Part shown: piece by piece, positions 1 through 14,600 of the stretch
Position numbering within the stretch: the stretch's first letter is position 1
Layout: each line of letters begins with the position of its first letter
Assembly: GCF_907165205.1 (NCBI RefSeq)
Contig: NC_058191.1
Span: 12,340,501-12,404,500, forward strand
Direction: 5' to 3'
Source: Coccinella septempunctata
Taxonomy: Eukaryota > Arthropoda > Insecta > Coleoptera > Coccinellidae
Length of the DNA stretch: 64,000 bases
Program-made: the position numbers and the translations under genes
Notes under the pieces: generated by a model
Databases searched by the model: none
What the model was told of the DNA's origin: nothing
Seen by the model: only the letters and a program-made list of their open reading frames with translations

Positions 1-1760
1 GCCGACCTAAAAATAATCGAGAAATAGAAAATAATTATAATTATTTTATTCTTCAAAACTTATTCCAAATGATTCATTTCGATTTTCAAATCTCGATTAA
101 TTCCCTAGTAAACGTAGTGCAACTTATTTCGATCAACATGACGCCCCAGTCGCCCTGAATTAGTTTATTTCGAAGTTCTCTTTCCTTACGCTAAACACGC
201 TAGGTCGGCCAGCCGCGCAACCCTAGCGAAACGCTTCAAGTTATGGTACTACACAGCACCTATGTCGCACGCAGTTATCACCATGTTAAACTGTATAATA
301 TATCGTATTACGTCGCTGCTAAATACATACATGGTCGGCCAGCACGAGTTGGGCCTACCTTGCTATGGTTTAGGCGTTTAGTTTTCATTTTTCATATTTC
401 TAGATTTCCTCATTGTCTATTCCAAGATATTATATTATCCGATGAATAGTTAATCATTATGTCTATTTTAGAAAAGAGCGTATTCGTACCGTTCAAGAGT
501 AGTTTAGTCAATGAAAATATAATATATCACTAATTAAAGTTAGATTTTCTGATTATTGAATGAATAGTTAAATTTTGAAAAAGGGTATCGTACCGTATAA
601 AAGTAGTTTAGTGATTTTTTGACCAAAAAAATTCGTAATTCCTAGTGAATTTATAAGGGCACGGTGATTTCGAAGCTTCTTGAATACGCGTAAGATCGGC
701 CGGCCTACCCTCGGAGTGGGGATATAATAGAATCGCATCCGCATCGCTGTTCTCATATTATGAAATGAATTAGGTCAGTGTCGTAGAATAAGAGGAAGGG
801 GTGCACGTGTTCATCATTTCGTCAATTTTGATAATCTGAGAGGATTCTAAATTTCTTGGATTGTTGAATAATTGGAGTAGTAGCAAATCGAAACAAACTT
901 TGCATCCTGTCACAAGATCATGTGACAGTAGAAGGAGGAATGGTGAAATAAAGAAAGGAAAAATACGTACAAAATCACTCAAAATCAAAATTGCAGATGT
1001 GTTTCAGTGAACTCAAAATATTGATTCGCATTGACGTTGATGTTTTTTGTTGTAATAAATTTGTTATCGGAATTTACAGAAAGACCCCGAAGAAAAATAA
1101 AACTGACTTCAAAAGCTTGGCGAAAACAAAGAAGTGTAGTACATTCTTTCTCCAAAAGCAAGCATGAAGGTATATATCGCATTGAAAACGAAACTTTTTT
1201 ACACTGCGGTATGGAATAAAATTAATGTTTCTTCAATATTCATCAACCACTCAGAATGAAGACGCTGAAACTCACCAATTGCTTTTCAATTACCTTCTTC
1301 TCCTATCAATTAATAGTTTCTCAACCAATAACTTAACATCAATGATGCTGAAAAACATTACAATTGAGTTCTGATTGCACTTATTTTTGGGAAATAAAAT
1401 TGAATATTTTTCTTCCACCCCTTATCCGCAACCCCATGCAACTTATATCTTTAGAAACTTAATTGACAAAAAATATATCAATATTTAAATTTAGAAAAAC
1501 AAAGATTATGGTATGTTTCCGCGTTTTCATTTCCTATTGGTTGAAAAAAATAGATATTAATTTTATTCCAGGATATTCCTCTGTATATCTTGGGTCTTGC
1601 CGACCCACACCTTATGGGCACGAGCCGTCACTGCAAATTATCATTTTCGATCTTGAACTTTAATTAATATACCTGCAATTTCTCATTGTTTCAACTGAAC
1701 AAATTGATAGATCAATATAAAAATTCTTTCTTTTGATATGGGTCCTCACGGAGTTAAATG
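1..1760. other. Non-coding flank downstream of the NRF-like gene
   Basis: No credible exon. A GGTCGGC-type word recurs at about 205, 333 and 693. A phrase around CGTACCGT followed by AGTAGTTTAGT occurs twice, near 489-513 and 589-613, hinting at an old degenerate repeat. Confidence 0.4.
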
Positions 1761-1779
1761 TCCAAAAGGACCAATAAAG

Positions 1780-1801
1780 TTTATTTATTCATTATTTATT
1801 T
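1780..1801 (-). terminator. Candidate polyadenylation signals of the NRF-like gene
   Basis: Overlapping AATAAA hexamers on the minus strand lie about 200 bases beyond the stop codon. AT-rich DNA gives such hexamers by chance, so this is a candidate only. Confidence 0.35.
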
Positions 1802-1985
1802 TTTTTGGGATAAGATAACGAAGGATCAAAAAATAATACTAGTTAGTTTATTGATGTTTTATTCCAATAAGGCACCAAGTAGAATTTCATCATCACTAAT
1901 ATTGCCAATGCCGGTCCTGAATTGTCTTACATGGAAATATTACTTCAATTTCATCTGGTTTAATCGAATGATATCCTTATAAATG

Positions 1986-2678
1986 TCACATAAGGTGCAA
2001 CTTTTTCAATAAGATTTTTTCCAGAATTATCACTGGGGACTCGAAAGCCAATACCCAGAAGTAAGATATAATACAAGTGAAACACAGATTGCCCCAGAAA
2101 AAGTAGCCCTAAAAACAAAAGAAATCATCTATTATTCGCTAGAAGTTATTTTTTGAAGGTATACACGGCTGTAATCTCAATGTAATCTACCAAATAAATG
2201 GAAAGAATCAGTTAGAAACTCTTTTCAATTTGGAATCCAATTTTGATCAAAAATACCTTGAAATTTTAAAAAAACTTGGTATAAAAATAGAGAATTACAA
2301 TTTGAACAAACCAATGGTAGTCTAGAAAGTTTTGTTTAATTCAACAATATAGTATTATATCAAATTCAGGGTGCACCTTCTGTAATCGAATATTTGATCG
2401 TCAAAACTCCACATATTTTATGAGTTTTTTTCAACATCTTTTTTAGGTACACCAAAGAATAATGTTATCATGTAATTTTTACATCATTGACTACTATTCG
2501 TTAACAGATGGCCAAACTTTATTCTAAAATCTCACCATCATCAAATCACTGAAATAAATTGGACTCTTTGTTGAAGCGAACCATAATGTGATAACCATGT
2601 AATGTACTATGTAGATACTGTATGCGAACCTATTGAACACTTGATAGATTGGCAATGACAGAAACCAGTTAATTGGGC
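1986..2678 (-). CDS. NRF-like gene exons 11-12: C-terminal helices and stop
   Basis: Exon 11 (2536-2678) completes the glycine split after exon 10 and encodes INWFLSLPIYQVFNRFAYS and IVHYMV, matching the family PLSR/SYxxYLVH region. Exon 12 (1986-2108) encodes ISYFWVLAFESPVIILEK, the usual family ending, then TGA at 1986-1988. Both phase-0 joints fit. These exons are short and easily missed, but without them the gene would lack its last two helices. Confidence 0.88.
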
Positions 2679-5600
2679 CTGAAAATAATCAATTTCAATG
2701 ACTGAAATGTAAAGAGCAACTTACACGACAATGAAAATAAATTATTTGATAGGAATAAGAGCAAGACCAAGAAAAGGTTGCATTTGTACCACCCTTTTAG
2801 TCATTTAGTTTATAGTGTATCATATTGTGTATCTATCCATAAAAACGTTGAAATGTTAAAATTAATAGTATTAATCAACATACAAAGGTAGGTAATATAA
2901 ACATAATTTATGAGTAGGTAAAATCATTTTCTTATTAATCAACGAATTCTGAAGAGAGTCATCTTCTGCAACATTGCTGGATTTCGAATTATCTTGACGT
3001 TTCATATCGTTATCACAAATACCTAAAAGGGATGAAGTAGAGAGGGTACTGAGGAAGTATAGATTTTTGTTGGTTTTAGGAATGAAATAATGAATATCCT
3101 ACAGAGCCATCATTAGGTGAAAGTGAAACCTAGGATTACCTAAGCAAACAGCTGAACACACCTCATGTAAGTCCTATTGATCATTGCTATAGGTGCCTGA
3201 AATAGTGTAGAAATAAACTTTTCAAATAAATCAACATTTTTCAACAACCTTTGTGACTAAGAGCAAGTGTAATTCTTCACAAATGGTTATTGGCTGGTAT
3301 CCAGCATTTTGTCTTGCCAAAAAAGCTAGTATTAGCGATACTTATTTTCATCTTCATCTCTGGCCTTCATCCTAGAATCATAACCAGCGGGTGGAAGCCT
3401 TGAGATGCTTCGCTTTCTCGTCAAAATATACTGATAAATCACATTAGCTATGAGTGCCTCGGAGCATTTTTGGTACATTTTCTGGGATTTTCTAGCAATA
3501 AATCATCCACTGATGTATCTTCAGCAGCACTTTAAATAGTTTCTCCACTCATTTTCACAAGATTCATTTCAAAACTTTCTGCTCACCAAACATGAGCAGT
3601 CCCTTTACTCCCTTCCTCTAGTCCGTTGCTCAGTCTTGTTAGTGTATGAGGAAAAAATCGCTTTGAAGAGCACCTCTGCGTATTGTATCCTCGTGAATCC
3701 CAAAATGTTGAAATCCTATGTATGTATAACCCTAATAATTTTAATGGCTAACCAGATGGCTGATATCGAAAGATGAGCCGAAAACATAAATTAAAAAAAA
3801 AAAAAATGAGCACACTTTTTCGGAATTCACAAAAATCGATATGGCTTCACCAATTAATGAGTATCAATCACAACCAAAATTCATTTTCCTATACGCCATT
3901 CAACAATTAGTGTTAAAGTTGTTTTAAAAAAATTTGTATAAGTAACACGATTATACTACACTATGTACTAGTGGAAATCGTATGATTCTGTTTTTATACG
4001 TTGTGTAACGTAACACCAACAATTTCCTGATTCAGAATTGGAAAAAAAAGGTTTATTTAGCTAATTTATATCGATTTCCGCTCAGATGGAATGTTTCACT
4101 TCGATAGGAGCAGACAATGAGGGGAAAAAATTTAATGATTATTTAATGAATATTGCAAAGTTTATCAATACCTCCATATCCTGAGATGCAAACTAGGATA
4201 ATCCAACATATTCCTATGGCCCAATATTGCCTTATAAGTGCAATATGAAGGCTGTTGCCCCATTGTTGATATTCTGGAGTTCTCAGAGAATCGTGTCCAA
4301 TGAAGATACAGACGAGTAACGATGCCAAACAAAATATCCATGTTACGAAAACTAGAATCTGTAAATTAAAATACTGGCTGAAACGAAAAAAAGCTAAACA
4401 GGTGCCCCAAAATTAGTAGTTAATAATTCATCACCACTACAACCAAAAATGTTGGGAGAACTTGAAATAATTTTTTTAGGAAAATGTTTCTTTGCGAAGT
4501 TACAGCCCTTCAAAAGTACGACCTCGGTGATGAATTTTTTTTATTTTTTTCTCATCTACCGCAGCTGAAATCATGAAATTTGCTAAGATTTTTTTACTTA
4601 GGATCTCATGCTACAACTTTGAGAGAAAGGTACTACGAAAATTTCAATCAGGTCGTCTCAAACTAGGGACTTCTAGTGTATACAACCTTTTCGTATCTCA
4701 ATATTTTTCCATTTTGTGCCTACATTTTTTGAACCCAATGCTCTGAACTTGTAATATAACCCGCGGCTTCGTTTGCCTAATATTTCATTGTAAAACGCTA
4801 GTTAAGAATCTTCAATTAAGATAATAATAATAATAATATTATTGATCCCTTAAGGCATTCACAAGTCAAAATTCAATTGGGAAAATTAACTTTCAGGAAC
4901 TTATTCTACAATGATATCCTTGTCATCAGAAACTCCTTAATACTGTAGAAATTTTTTTTAAGCAAGATACATTTGCTGGCTTTTTTTAATTTCATCTTAT
5001 TGAGCAACTTTACAGTGTTAGGCAGGTGATTGTAAAATATTATGGTCTGATACACCAAGGAAGTCTCATATTTAGATGTTGCATGGTGTGGAATATACAT
5101 AGTTGCATTATTTCTGGGGGAGTGATTATGAAAACTAGATAATGTAACTATGAAATGTCCGTGCTCCTTAATATAGACTAAACGTCTATAGACATATAGA
5201 CTATAATTAGAATAAACAAGAAAGGTAATGAGCCTCATTATAATTATAGTCCAAACCGAAATTATCATTATATGATAACGTTATATTATTTCATTGATGC
5301 TTTTCCTTCACCATAAGGTCCTTTAGGAACAGTACAAGCTTTGCATTTTCTACACCAATCTTCCTTATTAAAATTAAGCCAATAAAATCGCTGCCTGACT
5401 TTTTCCAACTTCTTAGTTATCCAGAAATGTCCACCCGAAGTTCCATTATGTCGTTATCTTCCTCTTGTGCTCTTTGAATGTCTTGAGGTAGCCAGTCGTC
5501 TTCAATTACTGTGATCCGCTTTAAATCGATCTCCTCTTCCGACGTGAACAATGGCTGCAATTCTCGGGACAAGGTCTTCTTGATAACGCATCTGAATTGC

Positions 5601-8600
5601 GATGGCTGGTCCCCGCTCTGAGTTGACGTTATATTCCTGCAGCCTCTCGATCCATCTAGTCACTTGTGCTTCCGGCTTTTTAAAACTCAGGAGCCATTTC
5701 AAAGCAGAATGGTCCGTCCTTAGCAAAAATGTCCTTCCGTACAAATATTTGTAGCAATGTTCTACGGACTTGGTGACTGCTAAAAGTTCTCTCCTGGTCA
5801 TGGAATAATTCCGTTCTGGTTTGGACAGTACCTTGCTGAAATACCTGATGACTCTTTCCTGTCTATTCTGGACTTGCAATAAACGCCACCAATGGCTGTA
5901 TTCAGTAATACAGCCAGTGCCTGGTGTCGTGCACAAATTTACCTTACCGTAACTCAAAACTGAAGCTGTGACCAGAGCTTTTTCCAATCGTTCGTTCAAG
6001 GATTCAGAGCAACCTTCGGAACATATTTACTCCTGCCCTTCATCCGACAATTTCTTTCTAGGCTTAGCAACGTTGGCGAACCCAGATACGAATCTCCTAT
6101 AATAACAGTAAAAGATTAAGAAACTTTCACACCTCCACATGAAACTATACGTGTCCTAAATATTTCACTTCTGTTCGAAATAGATTATATTTTAGGACTT
6201 AGCTTTAGGTTGGCATCTCGAAGTCGCTGGAAAATCCTCGTAATGATTTTCCCACTACTATCACATCATCTAGGTACACCAGACAAGTTTTTCGGGAGAA
6301 CTCCCTCAATATTATCCCCATCAAATTTGGCAGGAGTATTGCATAGACCGAATGCATAATTTTAAACTGCCGTAGACCCGTTCCAATACTGAAGGCATTT
6401 TTTTTTTTGGTCTGTTGGATCTAAGTCAACCTGCTAATATCCACTCTTCAGATCCAAGGTGGAAAACTGACGTGATGTCGAGAGTGTGTACAGACCGAAC
6501 AGGGTATCATAAATTCACGGTAAGGAATAGCTGTCCTTTTTCGTGGCCTTATTGAGCTACCTTGAATATACGCAGAATCTAGTGGATCCATCCTTCTTCT
6601 TCCTAGACAGGCGATGTCCAAGGGATGCTGTCATATAGGTTGTGCATCACTAGTGCACAACATCGTCTTTCCTGTTCACAGCTAAAGTAATCAATCAGTT
6701 ATTATGTTAGTTCATCGCATGAGAAAGAAGATTACTCTGAAAATGCATTCACCCAGTGAATTATTCGATATTCAATTGGACCACTTCATATTTTGATTTG
6801 CCCCACTTATTTTCAAGTGAGTTGCACCTACTTGCCACGAATTTGAAGTATAAAGGTAAGATTTCGGCACTACGCCGGATGCATGCAGTGGCTGCAGAAT
6901 GTGACTGCTTAAACGCAACTACCAATCAGCAGTCACACACTGTAGCACTGCTGCAGTGCCGCTTGGAGGGTTTTCCTCGGTCTCGTGGTATTCCATTTAT
7001 TCGGAAAAGCATTTTCACAATCTGTATATTACCTACAGATCACGAAAATTCCACAGCGGATATAGGGAATGCCGTGAGAACGAAGAGAACTGTAGAAATG
7101 CAATCGCCTAGTGTATGAATAATTTTATTGCAGGTGATAAATTTTCGAATGTTCATATGGGCCGCTCTATAAATCAATTCTTAGTACGCTTCTTCATTAC
7201 ATAGAGACTGCGTTACTGATAAGTAAGGCAGAAGGCAGAGCTCACTTAAAAATAATTGGGGCAAATCAGATATGGAGCGATCCAGTTGACAATATTATAA
7301 TTTATCGCCTGTAATAAAATTCTTCTATCAGTGGTCGATAGCATTTCTACAGTTCTCTTCTTCTATGTACGGCGTTGAATTTTTGGAATCTGCATATCTA
7401 GCGAATCGCTTGAAGGTTGAAGTACATCATTACAGGACTATGGTTACTTCACGTAGATTTTGTGGAAAATATACATCTTAATTCCATCTAATGATTTTCA
7501 GAATGCAATTACTTAGGTAAATAAAATCTATGATCAATAAGAGCTCATACATACCTTGTTCAGGCGTAAATTCCACTTCTTCAGCTTTATTTGGTGTATG
7601 ACGTAACCAACAAGAACACCTGTTAGCCAAGTATTCGCTCTGGTATGGGTCTTCACATAAAACTGTGTGAGAAAAGCGGTAGAGTCCCTGAAATTTCAAA
7701 TTTTTATTTTTGTACTTGGTTTATATAGATTAAAAATGAAAAGAACTAACCCATATATATTGCTCAATAAAGCAAGATAATGATTGCTCCATGCCAAACC
7801 AAAATTCGATCCACAGATTCCAATAATCACAGCTGTTATTCCAATAATAGTTTGCTTGGGAAATCTTTTCAAAAAGTAAAAAATTAGAGGTGACAGTATA
7901 TATAGCTGCATATCCACAGCTAAATACCAACTGTGTCCTGCACACTGCAAAAGAGTGGTTAAGTTGATGTTTTTCCAGTTTTACCAAGAACCACTCACCA
8001 ATTCATTTCGATCAAGATAGTTTTGAAAATAAAAAATCGTGGCCCACCAAACATCTTGGCACATTTTTTGATCTCTATGAACATTCGACCAATTTGGACC
8101 ACTTCCAAGGTAAGGATAAAGTGTTGCTACCACTAGAGCAAAGGCCCCCAAAGCAGGGGTTAATCTGCAGAAATAAAAACAATGTGAATATTCTTCATCA
8201 AATATATACTCTACATTTCTATTTATTCGTTATTGATATTTTCTATATCTTTTATCGCAAGAGAAACAAACACTATACAGGGTATACCAAATTGCTTGAT
8301 TTTGGCTGTTATTTCAGGTACATCTAGACTAGATAGGTTAAATGGTTAAAATATCGAGAGGAGCCGGTGGCTGGATTTTCCTGAAAAGTCCATTGATGGA
8401 AACCGCTTCACAATATCTTTTTTTGTCTTGAAGATATAACCAAATTTTAATATTTTGTCGATTTAGAAAATGTGCCATAACTGCACCAGGCTAAGCAGGA
8501 CGTACTAGAGGATGAAGGCACAGACGCTGAGACAACTGGGGATTGAGGTCTTAATGACTTCTTCGCACAGACGCTCAAGACGAGTCGAAAACACTGCGTT

Positions 8601-11600
8601 TCAACACTCACAACTGTCGATTGGAAAATTCGAGCAATTGTGTGCTAGTGGGAAAGTCATCAGAGGATGACTCGAACAACTGGCGAGATGATACGTCGAG
8701 GTTGCGCAACGCCTTGATGGCATTTATGGCATTCTGATTTTCCGTACCAGCTGCTCAAGACAGAAACAAAAATAGCAGATTCTACTCGACTTCGACCAAG
8801 TGTTCGCTGGAGGTTAACGGAAAGGTAGTACTATATGGATATCGTGAAAAGGGTGGAACTTTTTATAAAGCAGCAGTCAAACCGATAATTCCTGATAAAA
8901 TAGAGAGAGTCAACATAGTCGAAGCAGAAAATTCCACACTTCAGCTGTATCACGAGAGGTGGGGACACCAAGACAAGCGACACGTAAGAGAGATACTGAA
9001 GAGAGAGTTAGGTATTACTATTAAGCTGGTAAGAGATGTGTGTGAACCCTGTATTTTTGGCAAAGCACACACACAGCGAGTAGTCACTGGTCTCGTAGCA
9101 GAAAGGAGGTCCCAAAGGAAAGGGAAACAGCGAACTAACCTCCCTTCCACACAAGCTTCGTGGTACCTAGCTGATCGAGAAGACACAAGGTACTTCACTC
9201 AAAGTTGCTCAATATCACTTTGGTTCACTTAATATAAAGATCATGAATAGTGCGATAATTTCGACGATATATTAGAAGATTGCTGTTGGTTTTTTGAGAG
9301 AAAGATTTCGGCCCATCCGACGATGTTATAGTGTTGTCGTGTACTGCCCGTAAAAATTTCGCTCGCAACTAATTCAAAAAACGCCTCATAAACCGGAGTC
9401 AGGCAACCCAATCGGACATAGTTATTAATAATTAATTATTAATAATTAATTTTAGTTTAGTTGAGTGCATGAATTAAGCATAACAAAATGCATAACAAAA
9501 AATATCAAATCGTTAAAATACATTCGAAAGAAGATGAAAAAAAATTTCAGCATACGAAATGAATAAAAAAACTCACCTGATATATCTGTGTAGATAGTAT
9601 ATGATCAAATTGAATTTTTTTCCTTTCTCCATCGATTGCATGTATACGTAGGTCACTAAAGCTCCTCCAACAACAAAAAATGTATCCACAGACAATGTGC
9701 CACTTATTATAAGCATACTGTGTAGTTTGTCTGCCCACTGAAATCGCATTTTATGAATAGAAACAAATTATACATGTAAAAAATTGATTAGGTGTGTGAT
9801 ATCGTGCCAAATTTTTGTCATTGGAACGTTTCTTCTTATTAATCAAAGTGTCCATTTTCAAAATCACCATTTTATTTTCATTATATGTATACTCTCATTA
9901 TAATTTATATCCAAACAATTTGTTGGACCCTAAGCTCAGCCTCACAATTACAAAGCGTATATTTATGTACAGGGTGGGCAAAATTCGTTGTCTACTGAGG
10001 GGATCTCGAGAACTATAGCAGCTAGAAGAAAACGGACGACACATTCTCGAGCTGTTTTTTCTTGACTAATCCAAAACTGAAAACAGATCCAGCCTAACGT
10101 TCATAGATTTTGAGTTATGAACGAAAATTGAGAAATTGTCATTTTCAATGAAGCTGAATAACTCTTTTATTTGAACTCGTATTCGAAATCCGTTGTTACA
10201 TTCTACAGGCACTTTTTTATGAAGAATTCGAATATGATATCATTAAATTTCTTCATCCAGTCATTTTCGAGATACGACAGGGATTTCCGATTTTTCAAAT
10301 GTAAACTATAGTTGAAAATTCTCTCATTCTGCTGCAATTTTTTTGCTGATTTCAAAAATGTATCATATGTTGCTATTCACATTAATATAACATAAGAAAA
10401 AAAACTCAATACTTTTTCCTGCTTTTCGATTCATTGTTGAATTTTGAGTAGGCTGGCGTAACCATAGCAACCGTTGAATATGCATTATATTTTGTGAACC
10501 TGAGCCTCTATGATTGAAATCACGGATTGCTGAATAAATATTTCGATGATTAATTTGCCATCGTTTGTTCTCGCGATGTTTGGCATGCTTATCTTACGAT
10601 ACTTCTCAATTCGAATACTACCGTGGACAGACGTAACTATTTTTCATCATCTTACTTTTGTAAAAATCATAATTATAGATGCTTCAGTATTTTATTTATT
10701 TGACTGACTCTTTAAGTTTCTTTCATGAATTGATAAACGATAATTTAATAAATTTTCTTCTTTAATAATCAGACGAAAGTCTTTTACTCTCTTTTAAAGG
10801 ATATCGATCTCGATATATAAAAGAAATGATTATTCGACAGTCTATGATTCCTATCACACAAGGTTGAGTTCACATAGGCTTATGTGGAGTTCACAAACCA
10901 TAATGTATTTTCAACGGTCGCTATGGTTACGCTAGCCTACTAAAAATTCAACAGTGAATCGAAAAGAAGGAAAAAGTATTGAATTTTTTTTCTTATGTTA
11001 TATTCATGTGACTAGCGACATATGATACATTTTTGAAATCAGCAAAAAAATTGCTGCAGAATGAAAGGACTTTCAACTATAGTTTACATTTGAAAAATCA
11101 GAAATCCCTGTCGTATCTCGAAAATGACTGGATCAAAAAATTTTACAATATCATATTTGAATTCCTCATAAAAAAGTGCCTGTAGAATGTAACAACGGAT
11201 TTTGAATACGAGTTCGAATAAAAGAGTTATTCAGCTTCATTGAAAATGACAATTTCTCAATTTTCGTTCATAACTCAAAATCTATGAACGTTAGGCTGGA
11301 TCTGTTTTCAGTTTTGGATTAGTCAAGAAAAAAGAGCTCGAGAATGTGTCGTCCGTTTTTTTTTTAGCTGCTATAGTTCTCGAGATCCCTTCAGTAGACA
11401 ACGAATTTTGCCCACCCTGTACTTTTCTACTCCTTTTCCATTGATTGTTCCTTTCATAGCGATTGATAAACCCCTCGACGACTTCTGAATTTCGGAAATT
11501 CATCGGAAGAAAATACATTCCTAATTCTGAATTGGATATATTTGCTATAAATTCAAATTGGAAGTACTAAAAACGTCTTTAAAATCTTCTCTCGGACTCT

Positions 11601-14600
11601 CGGAGAGTTGTATTTCATAGCAGAGCGAAAGAATTCCTGGAAATCATCCCCTGAGAATACAGGTAGGAATTTTTCACTCTTTTGATGGTTCTTTACAATC
11701 TTGAACTTGAATTTGATTTAGTCTCCGAAGCAAAAATACAGTTCAATCAGAAATCAACATAGTCCTATCGTGCCGAATTTTGTAGTTGTAGTAGTAGTTA
11801 ATTTTTTTTCGAAATGAGCGTTTTTTCAGCTTCCATCAGTTTCAAATTTCAACTTTCCTTCGTCCAAAATCTGTCGACGTTGCCGGCTTGTTAAACATTT
11901 CCTTCCGAAAAGGAAACTTGACGTTGACAAATTTCCTTTTTTTCGATAGAATCAATCAGGCGTTCTTTTTTTTTCTATTCTTTGCTTTTTTGAACATTCA
12001 ACGTGACATCTCAAATGGAAACGATCGATCCTGAAATTCAAAAAGCGATGAAAAAACGGTTATCTCAAAGGGATGATATTTCCGCGAGTGTTACATCCAT
12101 TTACCGTAAATGTAAATCATATTCCGTTCCGTAGACAATATTGCCAAAGTTAACTACTTTGTCCACCAACTTTCTAATTATTCTCGTAAGTTTGTAGATG
12201 TTCAAGATCAAATAGAGACTCTCAAGGAGAGTTTACCTCAGAGGAATCGAGGAGATTTTAGTGTCCATTCATGAAATATGCAGTATACGTTGGCGGAACA
12301 GAGTGCAGCTCTGACCACACCTGATAGTATATACAGTATACAGTGTGTTTCCGAATTGAGTATCAATATTTATGGTGGTGATTTTTGCGCCCATTTTAAG
12401 AAAATATCTTCATATGAACATATGTCCTAAACTTCTTACTTTTTGAGATACAGGGTGGTTGAGTTTTTAAAAATGAATCATTTATTATTAATATCTACAA
12501 CACCATTTCAGTCCGACTTACGGGTTTTATTTAAAGAAATAAAATCTACGTATGTCTCTGCATGTTGATATTGTCTTATGTATATGTATGTGTATTAACG
12601 GTATTGTTATGACCATGCAGAGAAACGGTTTTTATTTTTTTAAGCGAAAACCGTGAATCGGATTGAAAATAGTCAAGTGATCAACTTTGGTGAGAAATGA
12701 TCGGGAATTTCAAAAATAATTTTTATTTCAGGAAAAATCTGTGGCATACCATCAATCTCTGCCAAAATAATAAGTAGCTTAAATTACGTACGAACGCCAC
12801 TGGTGGAAATTTTAAAAAAGGTGACACATTAAAAAATGCCTCTTGATTTATAATACATGTTATGTATAATAAAAACCAATTATCGGGAATTTGGACTTTT
12901 ATTGTGAATGTTAAATTACCTTAAATCTTCGCCGACGTTTCGGACACAAACTTGTTCCTTTATCAAGGCTAAAATGTAACAAAGTATAAAATTGCAGAGT
13001 TCACCCGGAAGAGCACGAAACAGGTACCCACCTCGAATTTTCATTAATTTAACATGTAAGCTTTTGGAAGAATGATCATTAATTTTAAAACTTTGCAACT
13101 CATTTGGTGAGATTTTTCTCTATCTTTCGGAAGTACGTGAACATATGAACGGACAACAAAGTTTTAGGTTGGAGCATAGAATAATGTTTTTTGTTTTTTC
13201 TTTTCTCAAGGTTTGTGATCCAGGTGGGCATCCGAATCCTGTCCTCCCAAGCGCCATCCGCATCAACATGATTAAAACAGTGTGATGTAGAAATCAAAAA
13301 GGATTTGACAAACAATCCACAAATCAATATAACACACATAAACAATCAATTGGGCAACAATACAAATACAATGATGTTACATAAATCTTCAAATATAATT
13401 TCGACAGATCACAGTTATTCGAGCATTACAAAGTTTTCTGAATATTAACAACATTAAAAATATATCACAGCACTACTACCTTCCAAAGATTAAAGAATAC
13501 TATTCTTAAACAATTTCATTTTTGATGAGAAATATAGTCAAAAACCATCCACCAACCATTACTCTAAGTTCTACCATTATTATTCATTAAACTATCATAA
13601 ATTTTGCTGAGGTGTTGAGTATCCTCTCTGAAGTTAACTGTGTTGTGCGTTCTGATGTGAATCATTTCACTAATTAACCTTCTGTTGTAATGTTGTTCTA
13701 CGTCCAATATTGTAACCCCGCCAAAGTCAAATCTGTGTCCTTCTGTGTGAGTGTGTGCCGTCAGTGCCGTCTTTTGTGTATTGTCAAATTTCCTTGAGTC
13801 AATAGTATGTTGTCTGATTCGTTCTTGTAGAAGTTGTTTTGTTTGTCCTATGTAGCATTTTTGGCAATTAGAGCATTCAATCTTATAGACCAGTTCTGAT
13901 TGTTTCAAAAGAGGTGTTTTGTCCTTTAATTTGGTGTAAAACAATCTTTTATTATCCATTTTGTTATAGAACGCTGCAGTACAATTGTGTTCTTTAAAAA
14001 TTTTGTTAATTTTATATGACAAAATTGGGTAGAATACTAACTTGGAAAATTTTTTCAATGTGGTCTGTGATGATGATGTTTGTTGGTGTGGTCTGTCTGT
14101 ATTGTCCTGAGTGTCAGCATTTGTTGTCACATTTGGTCTTCTTGTTTGTCGATAGTTATTGATACATGTTTTTACATAATGTATCGGATAGTTATTACTT
14201 GTCAGTATTTTTGTGACCTTTTGGAGATTTTCAAAATGATATTCTTCATTACTCAACACCACTGCTCTGTTTATTAAATTCATTGCAATGTTTTTCTTTT
14301 GTGAGGCACTGTGGTTGGAAAAGAAGTTAATACATCTATTTGAATTTGTGGGTTTCATGTACCAGTTAGTTTTGAGTTCATTTTTATCTCTGATTATTAC
14401 TATGTCCAAGAAGGTAATTCTAAAATTTGATTCTCTTTCTAAGGTAAATACAATGTTTCTGTGAAATGAGTTAAATACGTCGAGAGTTTCTTCGGTTTTG
14501 TCTTTGGGAACCAAGATTAGGGTATCGTCAACATATAATCTTAACAGTGGAATTGCAAAATCCAATCTTGCGACCGCAAAATCAAACAAAGCATGCATTA

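Noticed and set aside
243..1982. Several open frames of 60-75 codons
   Set aside because: Typical chance lengths for AT-rich DNA; no domains and no splice partners found.
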